DNA from: Polaromonas sp. AET17H-212
Lineage (GTDB): Bacteria; Pseudomonadota; Gammaproteobacteria; Burkholderiales; Burkholderiaceae_C
DNA length: 32,109 nucleotides
Assembly (NCBI RefSeq): GCF_002379085.1
Contig: NZ_NBZW01000038.1
Span: 1-32,109, forward strand
Direction: 5' to 3'
Under the pieces are notes generated by a model. It searched no databases and was not told the origin of the DNA. It saw only the letters and a program-made list of their open reading frames with translations. A program made the position numbers and the translations under genes. This document shows, piece after piece, positions 14,744 to 22,136 of this stretch (its first letter is position 1; each line of letters opens with the position of its first letter).

Positions 14744-14785
14744 AAAAAAACCGGATGAGCCGCTGATGTATGCGCACTCACCCGG
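14744..14785 (-). terminator. Intrinsic terminator or attenuator upstream of the beta-barrel gene
   Basis: Read on the minus strand, CCGGGTGAG (14785-14777) pairs with CTCATCCGG (14759-14751). This is a 9-bp stem with one G-T wobble and a 17-nt loop, followed by seven T (14750-14744). It ends the transcript of the gene at 14804-15553. Only 18 nt separate its T-run from the next ATG (14725), so it may also act as an attenuator. Confidence 0.75.
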
Positions 14786-14803
14786 ACCGGATCACGCCAA
14801 AGT

Positions 14804-15553
14804 TTAACGCTTCGGACTCTCTATGCGTTCCGGGCGCTCGACGCGCTCGGGACGCTCCACACGTTCCGGGCGTTCGACTTTCTCGGGGCGTTCAATTTTT
14901 TCAGGGCGCTCGACTTTTGCCAGGCGCTCAACTTTTTCCGGCCGCCCGGAGTTCGAATTCGCTTTCTCGACTCTGACTTCCGGCTTGCCTTTGCCCGCAT
15001 CGGCCCGACGCTCGGTAGCCGTTGCGCTCTTGTCCGTTTTTGACGCGCTGATCACTGCACCCAGGTTGAATCCGAGTTTTTTTGCGATGACCCCCCAGCC
15101 CTGGCCTTCGCTTCGCATCTGCAAAACGCCAGGCAAGGTGGTGGTGCCTGTTGAGGTGGTGACGGTACCGCCGTTCAACGCTGCCTCAAGCTGGGCCGGT
15201 GTTGGATCGGTAATGCCCAACTTCGTCAGTTCGGCTTTTGCGAGGGCCAACGCGATGTTGACATTGCCGTAGCCCAGCTGGGATGTTGCCGGTGTAAACG
15301 TCGTTGAGCCGGTCGTGGTGCCGCTGGTGGATGTCAGGGTGATGCTTTTGCCGGTGCGCAGACCGTCGACCAGCGCCGTGGCATTCGCGTCAGAGCCGGC
15401 GAAAGTGCTGTAGGTGGTGGCAAGGTCGGTCGCTGGTTTCGACGTGGCGGTGGTGGTGGTAGTAGTGGCCACCTGTGCAAGAACCGGCGTACCGGCAAAT
15501 GCCAGGAGAATGCTTGCTGTGACAATTGCAAGCATCGGTTGTTTCATTCCCAT
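14804..15553 (-). CDS. Exported Thr-rich protein with a Glu-Arg-Pro hexapeptide-repeat tail
   Basis: The 249-residue protein has no recognised enzyme domain. A Sec signal peptide (about 1-27, ending TPVLAQ) is followed by a Thr-rich stretch (30-90). A compact region comes next, with YGNVNIALALAKAELTKLGI (about 95-114) and QMRSEGQGWGVIAKKLGFNL (145-164), a motif seen in small exported proteobacterial proteins of unknown role. The last 46 residues are 6-residue repeats of the type ERPEKV. The start at 15553 is chosen for AGGAG 9 nt upstream and because the signal peptide then begins properly; a longer frame to 15667 lacks this. Charge and repetition suggest a disordered binding tail. Confidence 0.72.
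   Translation of the reverse strand: MGMKQPMLAIVTASILLAFAGTPVLAQVATTTTTTATSKPATDLATTYSTFAGSDANATALVDGLRTGKSITLTSTSGTTTGSTTFTPATSQLGYGNVNIALALAKAELTKLGITDPTPAQLEAALNGGTVTTSTGTTTLPGVLQMRSEGQGWGVIAKKLGFNLGAVISASKTDKSATATERRADAGKGKPEVRVEKANSNSGRPEKVERLAKVERPEKIERPEKVERPERVERPERVERPERIESPKR
14807..14944 (-). repeat. 18-bp tandem coding repeat (hexapeptide ERPE[KR][VI])
   Basis: About seven and a half units of 18 bp encode RPEKV, ERLAKV, ERPEKI, ERPEKV, ERPERV, ERPERV, ERPERI and a final ESPKR. Units differ at several synonymous and K/R or V/I positions, so the array is not freshly expanded. It forms the C-terminus of the exported protein. Confidence 0.9.
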
Positions 15554-15931
15554 AGCTGGTAACTCCTTTGTCTTTCGACATTGCTGATTCATCATGAAGA
15601 CCATGACGGTGGTTGAACTTAACACGGACTTTGATGCGGCATCACACCCGGAAACATTGAGAAACAATAATTAAAAAGTTGTGATTTGTGACTTATTGCC
15701 TGTTCGCTTAACCGCCAAGTCTTTCAAACGGGGCGGTCATGCGGGCCCGACCAAGAGCTGTGCAGGCCAAGCGGGGCTTGCCGGTCATCACGAGTTACCG
15801 GCGGGATTTCTGGTGCCTCCGAGGTGCATGACGATGTCAAGTGCAGCCAGCAGGGATGATCGGCAGATCATCGACAAAGACGCGCGTCAGGTTCGGCAGG
15901 GGTCGTGTGGTCGCCCGCTTCGACGGGGCGC
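15554..15931. other. 378-bp intergenic region without a recognised gene
   Basis: The part near 15590-15710 includes an AT-rich patch (15655-15695) and probably holds the minus-strand promoter for the gene at 14804-15553; no clear -35/-10 pair was found. The part next to the GrpB gene is GC-rich and has only short open frames without protein-like features. Confidence 0.5.
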
Positions 15932-16468
15932 TCAGTCGTGGTGCGGCAGCGAGTTCACAAAGGCGGTCTTGGCGTTGGTGTAGGCCTCCCGGTCGGTCGG
16001 GTGCCGGACCGCCAGCTCGGCCTTGAGGGCGGCATAACGTGCCGCAAGCACGGGGCTGGCGCGCAGTGCATCGCGAAAGCGCAAGTGCCGGGTCCATGCC
16101 GGACCGCCTTGAACCGCAATGTGCAGGTGGTGCGTGCGGCGCCCGTCGGCCCAGCGCATAAACCACTGGCGGTCGGTCAGCGTGGCGTTGAATTCCGCCG
16201 ATGTGGTGTAGCCGGCTTCACGCAGCGGTTTGGTCAGCGACCTGGCCATGGCCATCGTTTCGACACCCGCCAGCAGATCCACAATGGGTTTGGCCACCAG
16301 CCCGGGGACGGCTGTGCTTCCAATGTGTTCGATGTCGACAAAAATGAGCGGAAACAGCGCCAGCAGCCGGTCCCGCTCCGCCACAAACCTGGTCGGCCAG
16401 CGCTTGTCATACGCCTGCAAAGCCACTTCTTCGTGGATGGCCGCGTGCAGGGCGTCGGCGTTGTTCAT
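15932..16468 (-). CDS. GrpB-family protein (UPF0157, nucleotidyltransferase fold)
   Basis: The 178 residues show the GrpB hallmark IEHIGSTAVPGLVAKPIVDLL (about 46-66), a nucleotidyltransferase-like GS-x-D pattern, and later HHLHIAVQGG and the C-terminal RYAALKAELA segment. Some family members are fused to dephospho-CoA kinase; biochemical function is not settled. It lies 110 bp downstream of the alpha/beta hydrolase gene on the same strand and could be the third gene of that operon. Confidence 0.88.
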   Translation of the reverse strand: MNNADALHAAIHEEVALQAYDKRWPTRFVAERDRLLALFPLIFVDIEHIGSTAVPGLVAKPIVDLLAGVETMAMARSLTKPLREAGYTTSAEFNATLTDRQWFMRWADGRRTHHLHIAVQGGPAWTRHLRFRDALRASPVLAARYAALKAELAVRHPTDREAYTNAKTAFVNSLPHHD

Positions 16469-16578
16469 GGGGTGCCTCGCCGTTTACGCCCGTTTGTGCG
16501 CGGCCAGCGCCCGGCGTGCGGTCGCCAGCCGCTCGGCCAACGCCTGCCCCTGCCTGCCGAGAAGCAGCACCGTGGGCG

Positions 16579-17310
16579 TCACGCCGCGCAGTCCAGAAGA
16601 ATGCGGGTCAAGCCGGCGGGGTCGCTGATCATCGGGTCGTGGCCGGTCTTGAGCTCCACGACCTTCGAATTGGGCAGCCACGCACCGTCCCAGAACTTGG
16701 GGTCTTTCACGCGCAGGCGGCTGGGTTCGATGGTGGCCAGCGCCGGCTGCGTGCAGTTGACAAAGGTGCGCGGAATCGCGGCAACGCGTTGCACGTCAAA
16801 GTCCAGCGGCGCCTGGTAGGTGTTGCCGGGGTGCGGCGTCTGGCGGCGCTTGACCCAGGCGTGGTCGGCGTCATGCAGGCCGAAAACTTCAGGGTCGGGC
16901 GGCGGAAAGCTGAAACGTGTCGAGGCCTGGGCCGCCGACAGGCGCTGTTGCTGCGTGGCCGCCGACTGCGTGCTGCTCCAGCTTTCGCCGGGCTTGGGCA
17001 CGACGGCATCGACGTACACCAGGTGCTTCAGGTGTTTGCCCAGCCTGTCTGCGACCGCGGTGCCTATCATGCCGGCGTAGGAATGCACGGCCAGAATGAC
17101 GTCGTGCAGCTCCTCCACCTCGATGGCGCTGATCACGTCGTCGATGTGCGTGTCCAGCGTGATGCTGGGTGCCAGCAGGTGGGCGCGTTCGCCCAGGCCG
17201 GTCAAGGTGACCGCGTGCACCCGGTGGCCCTGCTGCTGCAGCGCCAAGGTGACCCGCTGCCAGCACCAGCCGCCGTGCCAGGCACCATGAACAAGAACAA
17301 AATTGGCCAT
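16579..17310 (-). CDS. Alpha/beta hydrolase
   Basis: The 243-residue soluble hydrolase begins MANFVLVHGAWHGGWCW, with the HG oxyanion motif. The nucleophile is S77 in HSYAG and a catalytic His is at about 224 (TGHDP). The layout is close to small esterases such as plant methyl-esterases and bacterial homologues; the substrate is unknown. Its ATG shares one base with the stop of the CoA-transferase gene (TGATG), so the two are made together. A thioester- or ester-cleaving step in the same pathway is plausible but is an inference. Confidence 0.88.
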   Translation of the reverse strand: MANFVLVHGAWHGGWCWQRVTLALQQQGHRVHAVTLTGLGERAHLLAPSITLDTHIDDVISAIEVEELHDVILAVHSYAGMIGTAVADRLGKHLKHLVYVDAVVPKPGESWSSTQSAATQQQRLSAAQASTRFSFPPPDPEVFGLHDADHAWVKRRQTPHPGNTYQAPLDFDVQRVAAIPRTFVNCTQPALATIEPSRLRVKDPKFWDGAWLPNSKVVELKTGHDPMISDPAGLTRILLDCAA

Positions 17311-18545
17311 CAGATCACCTCTTTGAGTTTCAGGTCAGACAGTTGGGCATCGGAGTAGTGCAACACACTGCGCAGGACTTCCTCGGTGTGCTGGCCCAGC
17401 ATGGGCGGCGGCAGGTCGGTGCGTACCGGTGTGGTACTGAGTTTGATGGGGCTGGACACCAGCCGCAAGTCATTTTTCACCGGATGTTGCCAGTGTGTGA
17501 CCATGTGCCGCGCTTCTATTTGCGGATCGTCAAACACTTCGGCCAAATTGTTGATTGCGCCGCAAGGCACCTTGGCTGCTTCCAGCGCCGCCAGCCAGTC
17601 GGCCTTGGTCCGCGTTTTCATCACGGCTTCCAGAATTGGCACCAGTTGGGCGCGGTTGAGAACGCGGTCGCGGTTCTTGGCGAACAGCGGGTTGATCGCC
17701 AGCTCCGGGATGTTGGCCACCGCACAGAACTTTGCGTACTGGCTGTCATTGCCGACCGCCAGGATGATGTGGTCTTTGTGCCCATCGGCGGCCGGTGCGA
17801 CCTCGAACACCTGGTAGGGCACGATGTTCTGGTGCGCGTTGCCCGCGCGCCCCGGCACCTTGCCGCTGACCAGGTAGTTGGCGCCCAGGTTGGCCAGCAT
17901 GGCCACCTGTGTGTCCAGCAGCGCCATGTCCACCTGCTGGCCTTCGCCGGTTTTTTCGGCATGACGCAGTGCAGCAAGAATCGCCACCGTTGCGTACATG
18001 CCGGTCATCAGGTCCGACACCGCCACGCCGACCTTCTGCGGCCCGCCGCCGAGGTCGTCGCGCTCGCCCGTCACACTCATCAGCCCACCCATGCCCTGGA
18101 TGGCGTAGTCGTACCCCGCACGTTCGGCATACGGACCGGTCTGGCCAAAGCCGGTAACCGAGCAGTACACCAGCTTCGGGTTGAGGTTTTTGAGCGAGGC
18201 ATAGTCCAGCCCGTAACGCGCCATGTCGCCGACCTTGAAATTCTCGACAAACACATCGCAATGGACCACCAGTTCACGAATCAGTGCCTGGCCTTCGGGC
18301 TTGGCAATGTCGCAGGTCAGCGAGCGCTTGTTGCGGTTGGTGCCCAGGTAGTAGGCCGCTTCCTGCGTTTCGTGGCCTTGCGCGTCCGTCAGAAAGGGCG
18401 GGCCCCAGATGCGGGTGTCGTCACCGGTCCCGGGCCGTTCGATCTTGATGACGTCGGCGCCCAGGTCAGCCAGCGTCTGGGTGCACCAGGGGCCCGCCAG
18501 TACGCGGGAGAGATCGAGGATGCGGATGCCGTCTAAGGAGTTCAT
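17310..18545 (-). CDS. CaiB/BaiF-family (type III) CoA-transferase
   Basis: Type III CoA-transferases move CoA between carboxylic acids through an aspartyl intermediate. The 411-residue protein begins MNSLDGIRILDLSRVLAGPW and has the family segments ADLGADVIKIERPGTGDDTR and FVENFKVGDMARYGLDY. The likely catalytic aspartate is about residue 146 in GYDYAIQGMGG. ATG 18545 matches the family start; the frame extends farther but without family sequence. Two near-identical 12-bp sites lie just upstream. The acid handled is not predictable from sequence. Confidence 0.92.
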   Translation of the reverse strand: MNSLDGIRILDLSRVLAGPWCTQTLADLGADVIKIERPGTGDDTRIWGPPFLTDAQGHETQEAAYYLGTNRNKRSLTCDIAKPEGQALIRELVVHCDVFVENFKVGDMARYGLDYASLKNLNPKLVYCSVTGFGQTGPYAERAGYDYAIQGMGGLMSVTGERDDLGGGPQKVGVAVSDLMTGMYATVAILAALRHAEKTGEGQQVDMALLDTQVAMLANLGANYLVSGKVPGRAGNAHQNIVPYQVFEVAPAADGHKDHIILAVGNDSQYAKFCAVANIPELAINPLFAKNRDRVLNRAQLVPILEAVMKTRTKADWLAALEAAKVPCGAINNLAEVFDDPQIEARHMVTHWQHPVKNDLRLVSSPIKLSTTPVRTDLPPPMLGQHTEEVLRSVLHYSDAQLSDLKLKEVI

Positions 18546-18909
18546 GGGGGCATTTTGCCTTGAACAAGGAGGGCTCACGGTGATTGGCGGCCTCGCCACT
18601 GCCCTGAACCTTGAACGAGGTTCAGGTACGCGAGCGGCTTGGTGGTGCCCAACAAACCAACGACAGACTCTTCCGACTGAAGGTTGGGCCGAATTCGATC
18701 GAAGTCTAGAATCCGATGGCAAGCACTGCCGGAGTTGGTGGCGTGATTCATACCTGCATGAACTCGGCGCATTTCCTCGGAGATCCAAATATGGGCGGCC
18801 TTCTCAGGAGGATGGCATGCCGAGGTCAAACCGCAGTTGCCAGATTCAATCGCAGGTTTTGCCGTCCGCTTTACGTTAAGCATCGTTCAACCCAACGAGG
18901 AGCTTCACC
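18546..18909. other. 364-bp intergenic region between divergent genes
   Basis: The left part holds the paired CCTTGAACRAGG sites next to the CoA-transferase start. The rest has no recognisable gene. GAGGAG lies just before the methyltransferase ATG. The composition seems less regular than its surroundings, which hints at transferred DNA, but no integrase or attachment site was found. Confidence 0.5.
18558..18626. promoter_or_regulatory. Two CCTTGAACRAGG sites upstream of the CoA-transferase gene
   Basis: CCTTGAACAAGG (18558-18569) is a perfect palindrome. CCTTGAACGAGG (18609-18620) differs at one base, 51 bp away. The second lies within a wider inverted repeat, CCTGAACCT (18603-18611) with AGGTTCAGG (18618-18626). 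Repeated near-palindromes this close to a start codon look like operators; the regulator is unknown. Confidence 0.45.
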
Positions 18910-19707
18910 ATGGATACAGTGCAACCGTCCGACAACTGGCAGCTCGGGAATCCTTATGAGCGCTATGTCGGCCGCTGGAGTCGCCGTGTGGCGCCGATGT
19001 TCCTGTCGTGGCTCGCTGTCCCGGCCGGCAAGCGCTGGTTGGATGTGGGGTGCGGGACCGGCGCACTTTGCGCGGCCATCGCTGAGCACTGTGCACCCAC
19101 ATCAATCACGGGCATCGAACCTTCCGAAGGCTTCCTCAGGATTGCGCGCGAGACGCTCGCGGGTCGCGCAAGGTTCTGTCCTGGCAATGCCGCCGAGATC
19201 CCTTTGGAGGACGCTGCGGTTGACGTTGTGGTGTCAGGGCTCGTTCTGAATTTCATTCCCGATCCGGGCGCTGCCTTCAAGGAAATCGCCAGGGTGGCAA
19301 CCAAGGGCGCAGTGTTTGGGGCCTATGTCTGGGACTACGGGGGGAAGATGGAGCTCATGCGCTACTTCTGGGATGCGGCTGTCGCGCTCGATCCCGACGC
19401 TTCCCGGCTCGACGAGGGGCTACGTTTCCCGCTCTGTCGTCCCGACGTCCTCCTTGCCCAGGTTGGCGGCGCCGGATTCCACGAACCGGAAGTGACGGCG
19501 ATTGATGTCCCGACGTTCTTCCCCAGCTTCCAGGACTACTGGGAGCCATTTCTTGGCGGTCAAGGGCCGGCACCTTCCTATGCGATGTCTTTGGACGAGC
19601 CCGCCAGAAGCAAGCTGAGAGACAGAATACGACAGACGCTACCGGTCCAGGCCGATGGCTCCATTTCCTTGGTGGCGAGGGCATGGGCCGTTCGTGCAAC
19701 TGTGTGA
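18910..19707 (+). CDS. Class I SAM-dependent methyltransferase
   Basis: The 265 residues have the Rossmann motif I LDVGCGTGA (44-52) and an acidic ribose-binding site GIEPSEGFL. The motif IV-like VDVVVSGLVLNFIPDPGAAF follows, then VWDYGGKMELMRYFWDA, typical of the Methyltransf_11/25 group. The substrate is unknown. GAGGAG precedes the ATG. The gene stands alone, with poorly coding DNA on both sides, which suggests acquisition. Confidence 0.87.
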   Translation: MDTVQPSDNWQLGNPYERYVGRWSRRVAPMFLSWLAVPAGKRWLDVGCGTGALCAAIAEHCAPTSITGIEPSEGFLRIARETLAGRARFCPGNAAEIPLEDAAVDVVVSGLVLNFIPDPGAAFKEIARVATKGAVFGAYVWDYGGKMELMRYFWDAAVALDPDASRLDEGLRFPLCRPDVLLAQVGGAGFHEPEVTAIDVPTFFPSFQDYWEPFLGGQGPAPSYAMSLDEPARSKLRDRIRQTLPVQADGSISLVARAWAVRATV

Positions 19708-20024
19708 ACCCCGGCGAAGCCCAGCCCTTGTGTCAGGCCGACAGTCACCCGCAAGCCGGCGTCCGTGGCGGCACTCTTGCCGCTCGCGTCACCGAGAACC
19801 AAGGCTGAAGAGCGTTCGATGCCTGGTCCTCCGTGGGAGGGCGGGTTCCTGGCGGAGGCCCCCGACCCACGCACAGAACCAACTTCAAGGCAAGGCGCTT
19901 TGTCGCATAGCGAGGTCCCAGGGCCTCCCGCGATGGTGTCAGACCCGAGCGCTTTGTCGATAACAGGCATTCAATGAGCCCTAAACTCAAGATGCTTCAT
20001 CTCACAACCAACAGGAAACACACC
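19708..20024. other. 317-bp region without a recognised gene
   Basis: No gene is recognised on either strand. A minus-strand open frame (19578-19970) crosses it but also lies antisense to the methyltransferase 3' end and has low-complexity, unfamilial sequence. The region may be decayed acquired DNA. Confidence 0.45.
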
Positions 20025-20204
20025 ATGCGCAATTTTTCCGGCAAAGCTCCGACCTTTGTGGTGTGGGTGATTTCCCTCGTGCTGTTTGCCGTTGCGCTGC
20101 TCGCACACTTTGGTGTGGTGCGGGTGGGTGAGCCAATTGCGACCTGGTCGTGGATTGTGGGCTTCGGCCTTTTGCTGCTGGCCTGCCGGATTCGCGGACT
20201 CTAG
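20025..20204 (+). CDS. Small two-helix membrane protein
   Basis: The 59-residue protein starts MRNFSGKAPTFVVWVISLVL. It has hydrophobic segments at about 11-27 and 38-54 separated by a short polar turn, and a basic end (CRIRGL). AGGAAA (20013-20018) is 6 nt before the ATG, so this start is preferred to one at 19974. Many Comamonadaceae encode such short proteins of unknown role. It is convergent with cynS. Confidence 0.6.
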   Translation: MRNFSGKAPTFVVWVISLVLFAVALLAHFGVVRVGEPIATWSWIVGFGLLLLACRIRGL

Positions 20205-20219
20205 GCCCGCAAGACGCCA

Positions 20220-20237
20220 GGGTGCCAGGCGGCACCC
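20220..20237. terminator. Hairpin between the small membrane protein gene and cynS
   Basis: GGGTGCC (20220-20226) and GGCACCC (20231-20237) form a perfect 7-bp stem with an AGGC loop. It lies between convergent stops. No T-run is present on either strand, so a terminator role is only possible. Confidence 0.4.
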
Positions 20238-20250
20238 CGCGTCATCCGAC

Positions 20251-20694
20251 TCAATAAGTCTTGTACGGCAAAAACTTGCCCGACAACACCACATTCACGC
20301 GGTCGCCCTTGGGGTCCGGCGTGCGCACGATGTCCATCGAAAAATCAATCGCACTCATGATGCCGTCGCCGAACTCTTCGTGGATCAGTTCCTTGATGGT
20401 GGTGCCATAGACGCTGACGATTTCGTACCAGCGGTAGATCAGCGGGTCGGTCGGCACGGGGGTGGGCAGTGAGCCTTTGTAGGGCACAACCTGCAGCCAC
20501 TTCTGCTCTTCGGCCGTCAGCCCGAAAATCTTGCCAACGACTTTGGCCTGCTTTTCATCCAGCGTCATCTGGCCCAGGCAGGCGGCGGTTGTCCATTCTT
20601 TGCTCAGGCCGACCTTCTTGGCGACTGATTCCCAGGTGATGCCCTTGGAGACTTTGACGGTGATGATTTTTTCGGTGATGTCGTTGCGGTTCAT
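20251..20694 (-). CDS. cynS: Cyanate hydratase (cyanase)
   Basis: Cyanase converts cyanate and bicarbonate to ammonia and CO2, making cyanate a nitrogen source. The 147-residue protein has the N-terminal POU-like helical domain and the catalytic C-terminal domain. The active-site residues are R88 and E91 (in YRWYEIVSVYG) and S114, which correspond to R96, E99 and S122 of the E. coli enzyme at a constant offset of 8. It is the last gene of a run transcribed with an ABC importer and a DUF1348 gene. A 99-bp gap with a dispersed repeat precedes it. No carbonic anhydrase gene (cynT) is adjacent. Confidence 0.97.
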   Translation of the reverse strand: MNRNDITEKIITVKVSKGITWESVAKKVGLSKEWTTAACLGQMTLDEKQAKVVGKIFGLTAEEQKWLQVVPYKGSLPTPVPTDPLIYRWYEIVSVYGTTIKELIHEEFGDGIMSAIDFSMDIVRTPDPKGDRVNVVLSGKFLPYKTY

Positions 20695-20752
20695 GGTTTG
20701 TTCTCCGTTGTGTTTAAAGAAATGGTTGTTGGAAATACGTCTTGATTCGGGG

Positions 20753-20785
20753 TTGGCTTCGACAGGCTCAGCCCGAACGGTGGGG
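20753..20785. repeat. Dispersed repeat of the TTCGACAGGCTCAGCCCGAA type
   Basis: The core TTCGACAGGCTCAGCCCGAA is a widespread intergenic element of Proteobacteria, recognised from memory. It can fold with TTCG/CGAA and GGCT/AGCC pairing. Here it lies between the DUF1348 and cynS genes, inside the operon. Only this copy was seen in the window. Confidence 0.55.
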
Positions 20786-20793
20786 TGTCATGG

Positions 20794-21237
20794 TCATACA
20801 ACCACAGGGCGCGGCCAGTGGAACTTGCGATCGGTTGCCTTGATCGGCACATCGTTGATGCTGGCCTCGCGGCGGCGCATCAGGCCCAGCTCGTCGAACT
20901 CCCACTGCTCGTTGCCGTGGGAGCGGAACCAGAAGCCGGCGTCGTCGTGCCATTCGTATTCAAAGCGGACCGAGATGCGGTTGCCGGTGAAGGCCCAGAG
21001 TTCCTTCTTGAGCCGGTAGTCCAGCTCCTTGGCCCACTTGCGTTTCAGGAACTCGCGGATCATGGGCCGGCCCGAGAAGAAGTCGGCGCGGTTGCGCCAG
21101 ACCGAGTCCTCGGTGTAGGCCAGCGCCACGCGGTCGGGGTCGCAGCTGTTCCAGGCGTCTTCGGCCCTCTGCACTTTCTCTTTCGCGGTTTCCAGTGTGA
21201 AAGGCGGCAGCGGCGGGCGGGCTTGCTCGGTGCTCAT
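20794..21237 (-). CDS. DUF1348 protein (NTF2-like fold)
   Basis: The 147 residues match the DUF1348 family, an NTF2-like alpha+beta barrel: WNSCDPDRVALAYTEDSVWR, FFSGRPMIREFLKRKWAKEL, RISVRFEYEWHD and NEQWEFDELGLMRRREASIND. Function is unknown. Its ATG overlaps the stop of the ATPase gene by 4 nt (ATGA), so it is produced with the importer, which ties it to cyanate or related nitrogen use. It has no signal peptide and is cytoplasmic. Confidence 0.9.
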   Translation of the reverse strand: MSTEQARPPLPPFTLETAKEKVQRAEDAWNSCDPDRVALAYTEDSVWRNRADFFSGRPMIREFLKRKWAKELDYRLKKELWAFTGNRISVRFEYEWHDDAGFWFRSHGNEQWEFDELGLMRRREASINDVPIKATDRKFHWPRPVVV

Positions 21238-22136
21238 GCGACGGCTTTCAAAGTGACGGAGGGCGGCGCGTCGGCGAGTGCGCCGCGCCCGGGCTCCACC
21301 GTGGGCGGGTGCGCCGGCGCCTTGCCGTGCGACAGGTCTTTGGAGCGCGCCACCAGAAAATCCACCAGGTGGTTGCGCAGCGGGTAGTACTGCGGGTCGT
21401 GGTGCACGGTGGCGCGCTGGCGGTCGCGCGGCATGGTGTTGCGCACGATCTCGGCCACGCGGGCCTGCGGGCCGTTGCTCATCAGCAGGATTTTGTCGGC
21501 CAGCAGCACGGCCTCGTCCACGTCGTGCGTGATCATGAACACCGTTTGCTGCGTTTCGCGCACGATGGCCAGCAGCTCGTCCTGGATGGTGCCGCGTGTC
21601 AGCGCGTCAAGCGCACCGAACGGTTCGTCGAGCAGCAGCATCTTGGGCTCGATCGCAAAGGCGCGCGCAATGCCGACGCGCTGCTTCATGCCGCCCGACA
21701 GCGCCGAGGGTTTCTTGTCGATGGCGCTCGAGAGGCCGACCAGCGCCACGTATTTCTGCACATGGGCATCGACCTGAGCCGAGGTCCAGTCCGGCCATTT
21801 GGAACGCACGGCAAAAGCTATGTTCTTGCGCACGGTGAGCCAGGGCATGAGCGCGTGGCCCTGGAACACCACACCGCGCTCCAGGCTGGGGCCGGCGACC
21901 TCGCGGCCGTCCATGAAGACATGGCCGGTGCTGGCGCTTTCGAGGCCCGCGAGCACGTTGAGGATGGTGGTCTTGCCGCAGCCTGAGTGGCCGATGATGC
22001 AGACAAACTCGCCGCGGGCGATGCTGAAGTTGACCTCGTCGAACACCGGCTCGCTGCTGCCGGGGTAAGACTTGGCCAGGCCCTCGACCTGCAGGAAGGG
22101 GCGGCCGGCAGCGGCAGGGGCGGGATTATTCAGCAT
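21234..22136 (-). CDS. ABC transporter ATPase, nitrate/cyanate type
   Basis: The 300-residue protein energises an importer of the NitT/TauT family. It has Walker A GHSGCGKTT (49-57), signature LSGGMKQR (146-153), Walker B LLLDEPFGALD (167-177) and the switch His in MITHDVDEA. The PRDRQ/HDPQYY tail is typical of NrtD/CmpD-like ATPases. It overlaps the permease gene by 11 nt and DUF1348 by 4 nt. The cyanase gene downstream points to cyanate as substrate; nitrate or bicarbonate are alternatives for this subfamily. Confidence 0.93.
   Translation of the reverse strand: MLNNPAPAAAGRPFLQVEGLAKSYPGSSEPVFDEVNFSIARGEFVCIIGHSGCGKTTILNVLAGLESASTGHVFMDGREVAGPSLERGVVFQGHALMPWLTVRKNIAFAVRSKWPDWTSAQVDAHVQKYVALVGLSSAIDKKPSALSGGMKQRVGIARAFAIEPKMLLLDEPFGALDALTRGTIQDELLAIVRETQQTVFMITHDVDEAVLLADKILLMSNGPQARVAEIVRNTMPRDRQRATVHHDPQYYPLRNHLVDFLVARSKDLSHGKAPAHPPTVEPGRGALADAPPSVTLKAVA

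Noticed and set aside
16484..16681. Minus-strand frame ending in an Ala/Leu/Arg-rich helix between the hydrolase and GrpB genes
   Set aside because: Half of it is antisense-frame shadow of the hydrolase. The remaining 33 codons look helical but could be chance in GC-rich DNA.
18876..18910. Integron cassette boundary upstream of the methyltransferase
   Set aside because: GTTAAGC fits GTTRRRY and ACCCAAC fits RYYYAAC, but they are adjacent and in the wrong arrangement. No second attC with a foldable stem was found on the other side of the gene.
19578..19970. Minus-strand 130-codon frame across the methyltransferase 3' end
   Set aside because: It overlaps a recognised gene in antisense and has no family match or ribosome site. 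It was kept only as a comment on the intergenic region.
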